Below are positions 9,897 through 21,609 of a stretch of DNA of 64,000 bases, piece by piece. A model generated the notes under the pieces. That model worked only from the letters and a program-made list of their open reading frames with translations. It had not been told where the DNA came from and ran no database searches. Position 1 is the stretch's first letter; every line of letters starts with the position of its first letter. The stretch spans positions 31,623,536-31,687,535 of the forward strand of contig NC_067198.1 in the NCBI RefSeq assembly GCF_000699445.3, given 5' to 3'. The position numbers and the translations under genes are program-made. The stretch is from Schistosoma haematobium. Taxonomy: Eukaryota; Platyhelminthes; Trematoda; Strigeidida; Schistosomatidae.

Positions 9897-12800
9897 TTAT
9901 ATAAATACTTATATCATTACATTGTGTATACTTTGATATAGTTTTTCATTGGATGATTATTTTATTTAAAGGAAAACACTGGGTTACTAGTTTTCTCTAA
10001 AAAGAAAAGTAACATTATTTTATTGAAGTCAAACATAAGAGCTCAAAAATTAATGTCAGTATTTTAATCAATCGTCTGGCTGGTATTGCATATTTTAAGT
10101 TGTCTGGTAAGCTTAGAACAGTGCAGTAAATAAGATACAGTAATCAGTAAAATATAAAATTTAAGGTATTTTATTCGTTTTAAGTAAAATTAAATACGAT
10201 TAGATTGAAATTCTGTATGAACTTCAGTCATTATATTCCTTCTATTTAACAGGTTTTTACTTCTTCGGAAACGTCTGTACGTTCATACTATCATTTGACG
10301 ATAGTTAATATAATTTAAACTTCACGAGTGGAGTCCATGAGAGGACTATTTCTTTATTTTTCAAAATATAAATTAAGCAATACGAAATCCTCAACTATAT
10401 AGCCATCCAGCAATTTGAAAAGAATAGTATCTATGTGGTATAGCTCAGTTATGAGAACAATCAGAATACATCTCTTTCATTAAAATTTCTCTCACAGTTA
10501 AATGTAGAATTCAGTAGAAAACCATATCAGAATGCCTGGTGTCTTCTTTTTGGAACACATCTGGCGAAGTCTACATTCTTTGAGTATTATTATCTTTGCA
10601 ACTTCACTCAGATGTTCTTGATAAACCAACAATTCCCAGTCAAATACAACTGTCTTCCATTCCATAGTAAAATGAATGTCTCTCTATTTACTTTATTCAC
10701 ACTTAGTTATGATAAGTAATTGGAGAAGAAGATATTCGTAAGACATTTTCCTATCACTGAAGTGGGTATTCTAAAAGACAATAATTTTAATAGAGTGATC
10801 ATCACAATCTCTGAAAACAAAGCCTAACTCTGAAAATGATTCACATGGTGCTGGCACGGAATCTAAATATTTCTTTGTGGATAACTGTGATTGACCAATT
10901 AGGCTCCGAGTATTCTAAGCTCATAGGGTTCGGGTTTCACAGGTTTGGAGCGGAGATACTCTAACTAGAACCGTCAAACAAAAGGACTAAATACTATATC
11001 GACAATGGAAATTATCAGTTGAAGAATCATAATACAATGACATTTAACCACTTTCTAAACCGAATACTCAAGTATTTTAAGATGAGCTGATTAATTTCTA
11101 TGCATTTAGATGGTGAAATATAACTGGAGGATCACGTCACTCCTCGAAACAAGCAGTTTTATAGGCATACATTACTTTATGCTTTTTCCGTTAGTTTCAA
11201 TAAACTTTAATGTCTGAAGTCACACAATATGTCGCTGACTTGATTTTTTATTAACAAATAATACATATGCACCAAAAACTAATGTTGGATTTTATTCATC
11301 TAACTGAACGCACCATGATCTAATTAGATCTTAGGACAAATATAAATTCAGTATTCTACATAGCTAGTACCTAGTTATCAACCAACGATTGACTTGGGAA
11401 CAAAGAATGCATAAGCACAGCTTACTGGGAACTTTGCATGAATATTGCTATAATCTGGTGCGTCCAGCTCTTCCGTGTGTATGTTTCTATGACGAAGGTA
11501 TACTATTTATTAAAGGAGTGGTAAAGATAGTGTGTACAAAAGAATCTGTAGGAAATATAATAGAAGTGAGCTGACAGCTCAATTTAAGATACGATGTACT
11601 TAAGCTTATCAACAAAAGCAGGTAGTAAGATTAGAATTAAAGCTATATGGTAATCAGGGATGATAAATTGATAGAGTAGGATCTTAAATGGATTAAATTA
11701 CAATGATGTATATTTTTTTGTTTAACTAGTGTTCAGCAGGGTTCACATGGATATACTTGCAACACCTGATGCCAACTGTCCCAGTCTGACTGAATCTACT
11801 AGGATCTCATCATTAAGTATATCTTCCATTGGTAAACCGGTAAAACACACTCTGAAATCAGTGAAATAACTATGAACTGTGACGAAATTATCTATCAAGC
11901 TAAATGCAACGAGGTTAGTTGATTGATACAATTGAAATTTGGTTGGCCTCATTAAATTCCGATTGATCAATACCTATTATTTCGTTATAGCTGGCCAGTG
12001 TGTTAGACTACTGAAAGCACTAACTCAAAGAGACAACAAAATTACATCAAATTCATAAACAATTGATGTTTCAGAATTTTGTTTGGCTGTTTTGATGACA
12101 ATATTCATATATCTGGTTGTCTAATATTTATTTTGAGCTACCTGTCAACTGTTGTTGATCGATATATGATCACACAGTGTCAAGTTCTGTCCCAACAACT
12201 TCTAGCTGGCATTTGACAGTCTTCTGAAACATGGGCAGTTCTCCAAACAACCCACTCATTTGATCGTAACTGACATTATCTTTGTAAATAAATAAATAAA
12301 TATATTTTTGTAATATCCCAAGGAGTAGAAAAATTAATGTATCTGACATTTCGTGACCCAGTGTAAGCCACTTCCTTAGAGAATGAATAAAATTTGGACA
12401 TAATAACGATTTATTTTTACATTTAAATATAAACTACTTATGATAAGATTCCATCTGTTATCTAGGTGCATTAAAGAAGAACGATAAGTTGGTCATCATG
12501 TTATGGTGGATTAGGCAGATGAGTCTTAAAATGATTTGGTTTCAATTCAAGACTATGCAAATTAAGCGACGATAAAAGGCACTGAAATTCTGTACAGAAA
12601 TTTTTTTCCTTTGTTCTCCCTTTCTAATTTGTATTTTAACTTTCATCCTGGACTCGTGTGAACATGGTTTCACATTTCGTAATCTTCTTTGATTAAGCTT
12701 TGAGTAGTTAACTCCAGTTACCCTTGCTATTTAGTTTTGTTGCTGCTTGGTCTACGGGATCTGTCATTAAGGTCCAGTTTGGCCGAGTTTAAGGTTAAGG

Positions 12801-15014
12801 TGTGAGGTAGTAGATCATCGTTATTTTTTGAGTGACTAACGAAAACGATTATTTGACTCCATGCAACCACATTTGCGTCCTATTTTATTGAGAATATTCT
12901 TACCGTTTTTCAGAAATTTACCTGCTATTTGCTGACCCAGTTTGTTTTTCTTTTACACTAAGACTTCTTGGATTGAAAAAGTGGTTGGTGTTTCGAAATA
13001 ATTTAGTACTGTTTGCTCAAAAAGATTTCATACACTTTACAAAGGAACTTAGTTTGACTCAATCAAATAAACTTGGATTTTTCGGATCATCTGTGTTCAG
13101 ACAAGAAATTGAAATTTGGTTGTATACTTTAGTTAATGATGACTATTGATCGAATAATGTAAGCTAATCTGACACCTGTAATGCTCTTATTAAATATCAT
13201 CAGGTGATCCTGACCTTATTAAATTCGTTTTTCTTATTAATCCTTTGCTTCGTGTATTAAATGTGGCTTTTACACCATACTAAAATTGATTCTCAATTTA
13301 CAAATCAATTCCTTTCACGCCAATCTCTTCCACCGTCAAATGGAAAATGAACCTCTTCTCCAGCCTATGATTTGTAGATACTAGCGACTTACTTTTCTTT
13401 CGAAAAAGAGCAATACTGGGATATTTATTCGATGAATTTGCGCCACAACCTTTAGACATTTATAAAGACGAGGCTGTCGTTCATGAACTTAGTTTCTCAC
13501 TTTTATGCTGTAATTTGTTTCATAATCTCTTTGATGTCTTCTACCGACCTCTGTTATTCCGTTCACGATACTTCAAAACCAGATATTTGGATGCAAGATA
13601 TATATACGACCAAGAAATAACCAACTTCAGTACATAAAGAAATCTATGACGACACAATGAGAGAGGCCTGAATAAGAATTACACTCTCCTACCATACTAA
13701 TCACTCGAGAAAAGATAGTTTGCAATAACTTCAGCATTTTCAAGAGTTGTGAATAATATGGTGGAAGAATATGAGGCACATTTATTGTGTAGCCGTAAAT
13801 AAATCCCCAAAATAAATAGCTCTGTAAGTTTTCGACAGTGGATGCTGACTACATTAGTTTTAATGGACTCACCTAGCTGAAGACGCTCGATCATGCATCC
13901 GCACCAGATCACGAGTGAGAACGCCGTGCTCAACAACCCCTGCAATCGCTAGCCAGATTAGGTCAGACGATCCTCGATATATTAATAGCCTATCAAATAT
14001 ATCTTCGAACCTTCTCGCTTCTATCTTTTGATTTCACTTGGTGGGTACGATTCATATTAGAAGGTGTTACTGGTTAAAGCGTTGTCAAACTTCGAATACC
14101 TCTGGCATCTTCAGTGGACTAGCAATTTATCACCCATCACGCTAAGTAAAGTTTGAGGAGAAGTAGGTCGTGGTATTTGATTTTGTTACAACTAAATTCC
14201 AATGTGTTCACTGTTCTCTGCAAACATTGATCCATGCACAAGTCTCTAGTTTTGCTGGAGCGTCTAGGTTAAATGCAGATTTCTGACTTGGTTCACTTTT
14301 TTCTCTGCATCTCAGAACAGTACTGAAAAAGTTGATACATGTAGTGACTGGTAAGTGACTGGTTTCGCATTGAGCTGTGTACGACTTGGAAAACTTGATT
14401 TCAACCTTTTCCTCATATAAATATTTAAAATGAAGTTGGGTGAATGGAATGATATTGATGTGAACAAGCACTACCCACTCTCTGAAGTCATAAATCCTTT
14501 AGTAACTTGAAAATTAAAACTACCTGTCACTCTGAGATACCAATAGAGAAATGAAGGTAGATTGATCGCTTCTGTGTCAGCTGAATCTTCAGAGACTCCC
14601 GAGATAACTTAATGTTGACGTGGATTACCGCCATATACTAATCTTTCAAACTTTGATATGGTAAGGATAACATTTGATGAAGAATCCTGGGAGAGGATTC
14701 AAGTACTTTAGTCGAAATTGAAAACCGTTAATATCCACCTTAGCCAAAAAAGTTCAAAATATACTCAAATCTGCCTAGGATAAAATCAAGCTGGCACTGA
14801 AGTAGCAGTTCAAATAGATACACTGTTATAATCAGTAGACAGTTTGGGAGCATTCTGATGTCTAAATAAAACGATAAACAGGCTTTTTGCAGGTATCCGT
14901 TGTTTATTAAATACTGATGTTTTAGAGAACCCTACATTTAATTTTCGACCGATATATCTAGATAAGTATAGCCTCTCTGAACACCATGCTGTCTAGTAAA
15001 AGCTGTTAGGATTC
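9897..15014. other. Intergenic stretch, nothing recognised
   Basis: AT-rich sequence between the unrecognised gene and the Gypsy element. The few open frames of 60-90 codons lack family motifs, splice signals or host-like codon use. Some less AT-rich patches (about 12620-12850, 13630-13990 and 14200-14470) could be worn repeats, but I cannot name them. Confidence 0.5.
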
Positions 15015-15365
15015 TGTTATATCTTGAAAAGTTGATTTTTCTTGATACTACCGCGTATAACAGAGCACTAGAACACCAAACCCTTCCAAGTCGCAGTAAG
15101 AAGACAGAAGACTAACGAAAGGAATATTATTCCAAACAGTGTCAATCATAGTACAAAATTGTCAGGTATTTATAGTTTTTAGTGAGAACGAAATCATCTT
15201 TACAGTCTTCCAATCCGCATACAGGGGGTTATTAGCATTATCCAATCGGGAAGCTACACGTTGGAATTCTAGAATATTCTTCCGAAGGGTGATTGGGTGA
15301 GACGTCTTCGGCTCCTTCTGAGTCTCTTACAGCTTCCTCGAGTTCACCGGTGGTCCGTCATCACA
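15015..15365 (-). repeat. 3' LTR of the Gypsy element
   Basis: 351 bp, TGTTATATC at the left and CATCACA at the right. Preceded by the duplication GATTC. Confidence 0.92.
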
Positions 15366-15507
15366 CCTCCCCCCTTTAAAGTCCGTTGTGTAAGATTTTT
15401 TTCTTGGATCCACCTGAAGCTTGGGTGTCGCATTCCTCTTGCGGTTCATTACTCTCGAGGTTTGTACAGCTTTCTCTCTGCGTCGTCTTTCTTTTCGATG
15501 TTTGCGC

Positions 15508-17760
15508 TCATGATGGTTCTTCTGAGATGAATCTACGAGTAAATGACTGACCACTATCATTTCTTTGCATTTGATTTATATGTCTTATGCATTTACCGAC
15601 AACTTTCCGGACTAGGTACAGTACATTTCCGATTCGCAGTTCTATAACAGCTGGTTCCCACTTCCTCTTACCTTGATACGACTTGACAAGTACCCTTTCA
15701 CCCACCTGGAAGCTACGAGTGACCGTACGATACTCATTCATGGGTTTATTTGTCTTTCTGGGCGGCAACGTGCTGTTAAAGACTGTCCGGATTTTCCTTC
15801 CGAACATACACTCGGCTGGTGACTTTCCTTCTGGTACTGCCGGATTAGAGGTAACTCTGTGGGACATTAGGAACTTACTGGTCACTCGTCCTGGGATACC
15901 CTCACCTCCCCCTTTGACCAGAGCTCTTTTTAACGTATCTACGAATCTTTCTGCTTGGCCATTCGACTGAGGATGGTACGGAGGATATTGTAGGTGCGAT
16001 ATACCATTTTCAATGCAAAAGCATTTGAAAACATATGACATAAACTGAGTACCGTTGTCGGTCACTAATATCTCTGGGACCCCGAAACTAGCAAACAATC
16101 CTGACAATCTTCTTATTGTACTATCCGAAGTCATTTTCGGAATTTCATATACTTCTGGCCATTTTGTGGAAGTATCGACAACAACTAAGTAATTTCTACC
16201 TTGTATTGGTCCGGCGAAATTAGCATGTATTCTTTGCCAAGGTCCGTCCGGTTTCGGCCATGGTTGTGGTTCAGCTTTCGTTGGATTCTTCGCAGCCTCT
16301 AGACAGGACCAACAACTGTGACATTTTTGCTCTATCTCATGGTCCATTGACGGCCAGTATGCATAGCTCCGAGCTAATGATTTCATTTTACTCATCCCCG
16401 GATGCCCGCTGTGGAACTGTTTAATGACTTGGTGTCGAAGATTTCTGGGGATAACGATACGATGGCCAAATATTATAAATAAATCGACAACTGTTAGTGA
16501 CTCTCGTTGACGAAAATATTGTAAGAGTTCTCTGTGTAGTCTAGATGAAGGCCACTTGTTGAGTATGCAATAGCGAACAATCTTCAATACATTATCCTTC
16601 TTGCTGGCCTCTTTAATGGCTTCGAATGTGACCGGGAGTTCGGAAACTGCGTCTGACAATACTTTGTGAACCTCGGCCTCGACAGCTATGGCAGCTACAA
16701 GCACCTCTTCTTGTTTTGCATGCAGACCAGTCAATCTTGAGAGGGCATCTGCCTGTCCAAAATCCGTTGTTGTTTGATACTTTATCTTGAAATCATAGCA
16801 CAGCAGTGTAGTAGCCCATCGCTGTAGCCGGTTTGTTGTGTATACAGGGATACCTTTTTTATATCCAAAAACTGTCAGTAATGGTTTATGGTCTGTAAGT
16901 AAGGTGAACTGTCTGCCAAACAACATCTTGTGGAACTTTTTAACACCGAATATAATCGCGAGGGCTTCTTTCTCCATCTGACTGTAGTTTCTTTCAGTCA
17001 TAGTCAGCGATCTCGCAGCGTGAGCGATTGCTTTCTCAAACCCGTCAGGGTAGGCATGTGAAATTACAGCTCCGATTCCGTAGTTCGATGCATCTGCTGC
17101 GACTATAATTGGAAGATCGGGATCATAGTGTGTAAGGAGAAGGTTTGATGATAGAAGTTGCTTTAGTTTTAGGAATGCTTCCTGGCATTCAGTTGACCAG
17201 AACCATTTAGTATCCTCTTTCAATAAGCAATTAAGAGGAGCACGATGGCGATGCAGATCTAGAAGAAAATCTCCATAATGACTAACCATTCCCAAGAAAG
17301 AACGTAAATTTGATACATCCGTCGGTGGAGGCATGGACTTAATGGCCTCGACATTTTCAGGATCAGGTTTTCTCCCGTTTTTATCGATTATGAATCGCAA
17401 ATACCAGACTTGCTCCATGTAAAAATCACATTTTTCGGCACGCAGTCTGAATCCATAATCTGCTATGCGCCTGAGAACCGTATCCACCTTATTCTCTAAA
17501 TCAGCATAATCTGTACCCATGATCAATATATCATCGAGATAGGCCGGCAATGGGTATTGGTGGGCTTCAAGCGCTTCATTTAGTCCCATCGAATAATCTG
17601 CACATAGCCGGATACTTCCATTTGGCTTTTTGACAATCACTATTGGAGCTGCCCAATCAGAAAAGTTTACTGGCTCTATTATTCCACTTCTTTGCAGACG
17701 CTCTAACTCTTGTTCAACAATAGGTAGCGCGGCATAGGGTACCGGGCGTTTTGGTCTGAA
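15508..17760 (-). pseudogene. Gypsy pol (RT fragment, RNase H, integrase) with RT deletion and mutated integrase
   Basis: Pol would copy element RNA (RT, RNase H) and insert the cDNA (integrase). The open frame begins FRPKRPVPYAALPIVEQEL at 17760 and ends at 15508. RT: after SIRLCADYS and HQYPLP the protein jumps directly to AYLDDILIMG near 17546. About 65 residues with the motif A Asp and motif B are lost in frame. RNase H is present (ADASNYGIGAV, LLTDHKPL). The integrase zinc region is visible (FHSGHPGMSKM, CHSCWSC). In the integrase core the first catalytic Asp is Asn (IHANFAGP, codon 16219-16221), while TDNGTQF and GQAERFV keep the other two acidic residues. No stop breaks the frame, yet the enzyme should not work. 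Confidence 0.88.
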
Positions 17761-17940
17761 GGTAACCGAATTCGCGCGAAGTTACAGTCAAAGTGTAAGT
17801 ATAAGAATGGAAGCACAAAATAGCTGTCATTAGCACAGTCAAACAAAAGCACGTTAAAACAAACACTGGTACAGTTGGTTATAATAATAATTGTTTTAAT
17901 TAAACCAGTCGTGTTCTCGTGATAAACGTGAGTCACTACA
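17758..17940 (-). repeat. 3' LTR of the nested element (probably end-truncated)
   Basis: Shares 182 of 183 bases with the right copy. Its outer end abuts the pol frame of the host Gypsy directly at FRPKRP, with no target duplication. Confidence 0.75.
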
Positions 17941-18497
17941 GGAGCCCCCCGCTAGAAAGGGTTTACACTTTCGATAAATAGCGGTTTGAATCGTGGGACT
18001 GATCGGCTGACGAGCGATTGTAGGACGGAAGAATTGGCGAACAGGAAAGCGATCGTTGATCGTCGAGTTGCCAACGTAGGTCGTTTTCGGAGAACAGTAC
18101 CAGGAGCCATGTGTTGTATTTATTGCCCGAGTTGGCATGCTACACCAGAGTGGTTTGTATCCAGAATCTGAAGAGGGCGTTCGTAGAGGTGCGCACCAGA
18201 AACGCTGCAGACGTAGGACGAAACCACGTTGAGCCAAAAGACCAGAAGCGACCATAACGACCATGTTCGAGACCAAGCGTATGCCAAGCATTCGAAACCA
18301 ATATATCGACTGAGTACGTTGACAAGAGCGTGGGTGATCAGGCCAGCTTTCGCCAAAGTTGACTAAAGTCGACGGAACCAAATGGAGATGGTCGAAGGCG
18401 TGGGCTCAGGAAACAAAAAGAAAATCAAAAAAAGAAGAGTGTAGCATACGTGTAGTATAGGAATAATCCTACACCGTATCGGTTGTTGACTGTGCGG
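17941..18497 (-). other. Region between pol end and 3' LTR of the nested element
   Basis: Contains the G-rich polypurine tract next to the LTR. A 161-codon - strand frame (17896-18381) overlaps the LTR and has no recognisable domain; I treat it as chance or as a relic. Confidence 0.4.
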
Positions 18498-19175
18498 CTA
18501 GTCGCGGAAGCGTACGGGTAACCGTACTCGGCGACCGGAACGTGAGACGGCAGTCTCGTTCGTATTTCGTGAGCCTGCGATCTCATCCGAGGTCAGAGGC
18601 GGCGTGGTCTGCTGATCTGGACGTGAGACTGTCGTCTCGTCCGTAGAAGGTGCAGATGACGCGTGCTGTTGACCGGGACGTGAGAATGAGGTCTCAGATG
18701 CATCTAGCGTGGGACCTGAAGAAGATTTAAGGATCCCGCTAGGTTTGATAGGTCTAGCATTGAATCTCAGGGTGTCAGATAGGGCACTGTCATCGACGTG
18801 TGCTGGTTTGAGGCGATCAATGCTGACGATCTCGACGCGTCCATATCGATCAACCTTGAAGGTCTTTTCGTGACGAGCGATCACGTGAAAAGGGCCTTCG
18901 TAAGGTTGTTGCCAAGGTTTGCGTACCGAATCTACTCGTACAAAAACATGTGAACAGGTAGATAACTCTCGAGGGAGAGCGACCTGTCGATGTTGTATTC
19001 GAGTTGACACCGGAGACAGCGTTCGCATAAATGCAGACAGTCGATGGACGTAGTCTGATTTACCGAAATTAGGTCTGCTCCGTGGTGTGAAGAATTCTCC
19101 GGGCAGACGCAATGTCGTGCCGTATACAAGTTCAGTGGCGGAACACTGGATATCTGCCTTTAAACTTGTTCTCAC
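18498..19175 (-). pseudogene. Nested element: integrase C-terminus of a Gypsy pol
   Basis: 225 codons. It begins in the integrase tail (MRTSLKADIQCSATELVYGT, typical of the end of Gypsy integrases). A chromodomain-like or GPY-type segment follows (YEGPFHVIARHEKTFKVDR, VSIDRLKPAH). It then has a Ser/Thr-rich tail with three to four repeats of an ETxxSRPxQQ-type unit and ends GRRVRLPVRF. Everything N-terminal to this is missing from the element. Confidence 0.75.
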
Positions 19176-19833
19176 CCCTAAGGAACGAATGGTATGGTTT
19201 CGTGCCAGTTGCCGTTTTCGTGTGCTCGTAGAACACTTTTAAGTTGGCAGTGAAACCGTTCAACTTAACCATTTGGTGCTGGGTGGTAGACGGATATGCT
19301 TATGCGTATGCATTCCGTACCAAACAGCCGGGTCAGCGAGGAGAATCGTTAATAGGGTAACATTTCTCGAATAAAGCGTGGAGTTCATCATCACGCGAAT
19401 AAAAAGTGACAAGGATTCGGTACACATACGTGTGAGTCTATTATATTAATACTATTCTTATCGTTATCCGTCATGTCGCGTATATTATATATTAAAAAAT
19501 ATGAAAATATACGACAGACGTGGATAGATAAATCATAGACTCACCGAATTGGCTTCTTTGGAAGATTTGATCAGAAGTTGAGGCGTGTTCCAAAATACGG
19601 GTCACCAATTGTAGCGTGGCGTCGAGTTGAGATTAACTATGAACACCGCTACCAAGAAACACGTGCCAAATAAATCGGAAGGCGAGGGTTGGACGTAACC
19701 AAATAGATCCATAAAATCCCCGAGAAGCCAAATATCAGAAGACAGTTAATGGACCAAGTCGAGGTTTATTAGCTGGCGATCTCGTGGCATCGAAAGGATA
19801 CCGAGATCGTGCCAGGATACAACCTTGGTTACG
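19176..19833 (-). other. Remnant interior of the nested element, no intact frame
   Basis: Sequence between the pol remnant and the 5' LTR. No gag, protease or RT motif is readable. The part next to the LTR (about 19790-19830) may contain the primer-binding site. Confidence 0.4.
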
Positions 19834-20016
19834 GAAGGTAACCGAATTCGCGCGAAGTTACAATCAAAGTGTAAGTATAAGAATGGAAGCACAAAATAGC
19901 TGTCATTAGCACAGTCAAACAAAAGCACGTTAAAACAAACACTGGTACAGTTGGTTATAATAATAATTGTTTTAATTAAACCAGTCGTGTTCTCGTGATA
20001 AACGTGAGTCACTACA
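19834..20016 (-). repeat. 5' LTR of the nested element
   Basis: Right copy of the 183-bp repeat. It breaks the host gag immediately after MTEDQFKC. Confidence 0.77.
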
Positions 20017-20019
20017 CAC

Positions 20020-20554
20020 TTAAACTGGTCTTCTGTCATTGCTGATAGTTTGAAGCGCTCACATTCACGGTTTACTAAACCCGCATGCTTCAGCCAGTCA
20101 TCATCACCTGCATTTGTCATCTTGAGACATTGATAACGAATGTTAAACAAGGATGACTGTTCAGCAGAGATTTGCGACAAAATTTCAATCGTTGGATCAA
20201 AAGAAAAATCTCTTGGATTCTTTGGAAGGATAAAGTTACTGTAACGTTCATGTTCAACCGTTCCAAGTTTTCACAAGAGTATTCTGACCTTAGCGGCGTC
20301 ATCAAGTTTTTTGAGGTCGACCTTGAACAAATGCTCATATTTCTTGAACCAAGTTTCAAAAGTAATGCCAGCTGAACCATCAAAATTAAATTATGAATAG
20401 AATTAACAATCTGGTCAACATGAGATTTGAAGGGATCATCTGTGACTTCTTTTTGATCAAGGTTCATTTTCTCAGTTAGCATCTCTATCATGCGCATCTG
20501 GAACTGTTCTTGGCGTTTCAGTAAGGCTTCAAATTGTTCAAAGGTAAATGACAT
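20020..20554 (-). pseudogene. Gypsy gag, broken and interrupted
   Basis: Gag forms the particle that packages element RNA. It starts MSFTFEQFEALLKRQEQFQM at 20554, just inside the 5' LTR. Near 20400 the sense frame shifts, after which the capsid-type pattern FETWFKKYEHLFKVDLKKLD reads in another frame. A TGA interrupts it near 20276 (in the expected KVRILL-x-KLG context). It then runs SNFILPKNPRDFSF to ECERFKLSAMTEDQFKC, where the nested LTR begins. No zinc knuckle is present. Confidence 0.8.
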
Positions 20555-20579
20555 ATTGGTACGACAACACGTCGCCGAA

Positions 20580-20930
20580 TGTTATATCTTGAAAAGTTGA
20601 TTTTTCTTGATACTACCGCGTATAACAGAGCACTAGAACACCAAACCCTTCCAAGTCGCAGTAAGAAGACAGAAGACTAACGAAAGGAATATTATTCCAA
20701 ACAGTGTCAATCATAGTACAAAATTGTCAGGTATTTATAGTTTTTAGTGAGAACGAAATCATCTTTACAGTCTTCCAATCCGCATACAGGGGGTTATTAG
20801 CATTATCCAATCGGGAAGCTACACGTTGGAATTCTAGAATATCCTTCCGAAGGGTGATTGGGTGAGACGTCTTCGGCTCCTTCTGAGTCTCTTACAGCTT
20901 CCTCGAGTTCACCGGTGGTCCGTCATCACA
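20580..20930 (-). repeat. 5' LTR of the Gypsy element
   Basis: 351 bp, differing from the other LTR at one base that I can see. Followed by the duplication GATTC. The gag ATG (20554) is only 26 bp inside it, so the leader is very short. Confidence 0.92.
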
Positions 20931-21609
20931 GATTCTGTCAGGAAATCGGCAGCTTTCAGACCAGTACAATTTAGAATACCTCAATGAAATCACTCATTTC
21001 GACCACTAAAATTTTGTTTGTAAGACAATTAAGATTATGCACCGAACCGAGATCACTGGTGCAATTCCAAAACTGCCTGATAATGGTCGTTGTAAAAAGT
21101 AATTTAACCCACATAAAACAGCATCAAATGTATAAACGTTGCATAAACAATTATATTTAGATCATTTAAGTCACTAATAACATCAAGGACCTGTGAAGTA
21201 ATCTGAAAGGAATACCGAAAAAGCAGCATCTGTCATGGCTCACAGAGACGATAAAAATGTCGCATATCCCGCCACTACCGTATAACCATTATCAGTATCT
21301 TGGATGAATTCAAGCCCTATTTTATATTTTAATTAGCCAAAGGCACACACAAATGCATTTTTAAAGAATAGAGCTGGTGGCTGTTTCGTTAGAAATAATT
21401 TTGCCCTGTCATACTGCTCAGTTTTTCCACTTTTATTTACTACTTCAAATTTCACTACTTTCTCCCATCAGTTCCCCTGAAACCTTAAAAGATATAATTG
21501 GACCCGCTAGGAGATTGTTGTGGCTTAAATTGTTTAATCTTGTTGGCATTTCTTAGGAGGGATTTTTTTCTGCGGTATCTAAGAACAGAGGAACAGATTA
21601 GTAGCTCAG
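20931..21609. other. Intergenic, nothing recognised
   Basis: AT-rich spacer between the Gypsy element and the RTE relic, starting with the right target duplication GATTC. Confidence 0.5.

Larger units (their letters stand above)
17758..20016 (-). mobile_element. Second LTR element nested in the Gypsy, mostly gutted
   Basis: A direct repeat of 183 bp (17758-17940 and 19834-20016, one difference seen) starts TGTAGTGACTC on the - strand. A polypurine tract with GGGGGG (17941-17955, - strand) sits just inside the left copy, as expected before a 3' LTR. The interior holds only the integrase C-terminus. On the - strand, a TGG-initial sequence about 20 nt past the right repeat could be the primer site. 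That suggests the true LTR is a little longer than 183 bp and that the left copy has lost its end. Confidence 0.78.
15015..20930 (-). mobile_element. Ty3/Gypsy LTR retrotransposon, complete ends, defective interior, with a nested insertion
   Basis: Two 351-bp LTRs (TGT..ACA) bound the element, and a perfect 5-bp duplication GATTC flanks it (15010-15014 and 20931-20935). It reads on the - strand, so the 5' LTR is at the right. I see a single difference between the LTRs (T against C in GAATAT[T/C]CTTCCG). The internal order is gag (20554 leftwards), then a nested LTR element, then pol (17760-15508). Gag C-terminus, nucleocapsid, protease and the RT N-terminus are missing. The gag and integrase style resembles the CsRn1-like Gypsy clade of trematodes; this placement is inference. 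Confidence 0.92.

Noticed and set aside
13697..13945. 82-codon - strand frame
   Set aside because: No motif or splice context. It may lie in an old repeat, but I cannot support a gene.
17896..18381. 161-codon - strand frame near the 3' LTR of the nested element, a possible env-like ORF
   Set aside because: It overlaps the LTR, contains no signal peptide, membrane segment or known motif, and other frames of similar length overlap it.
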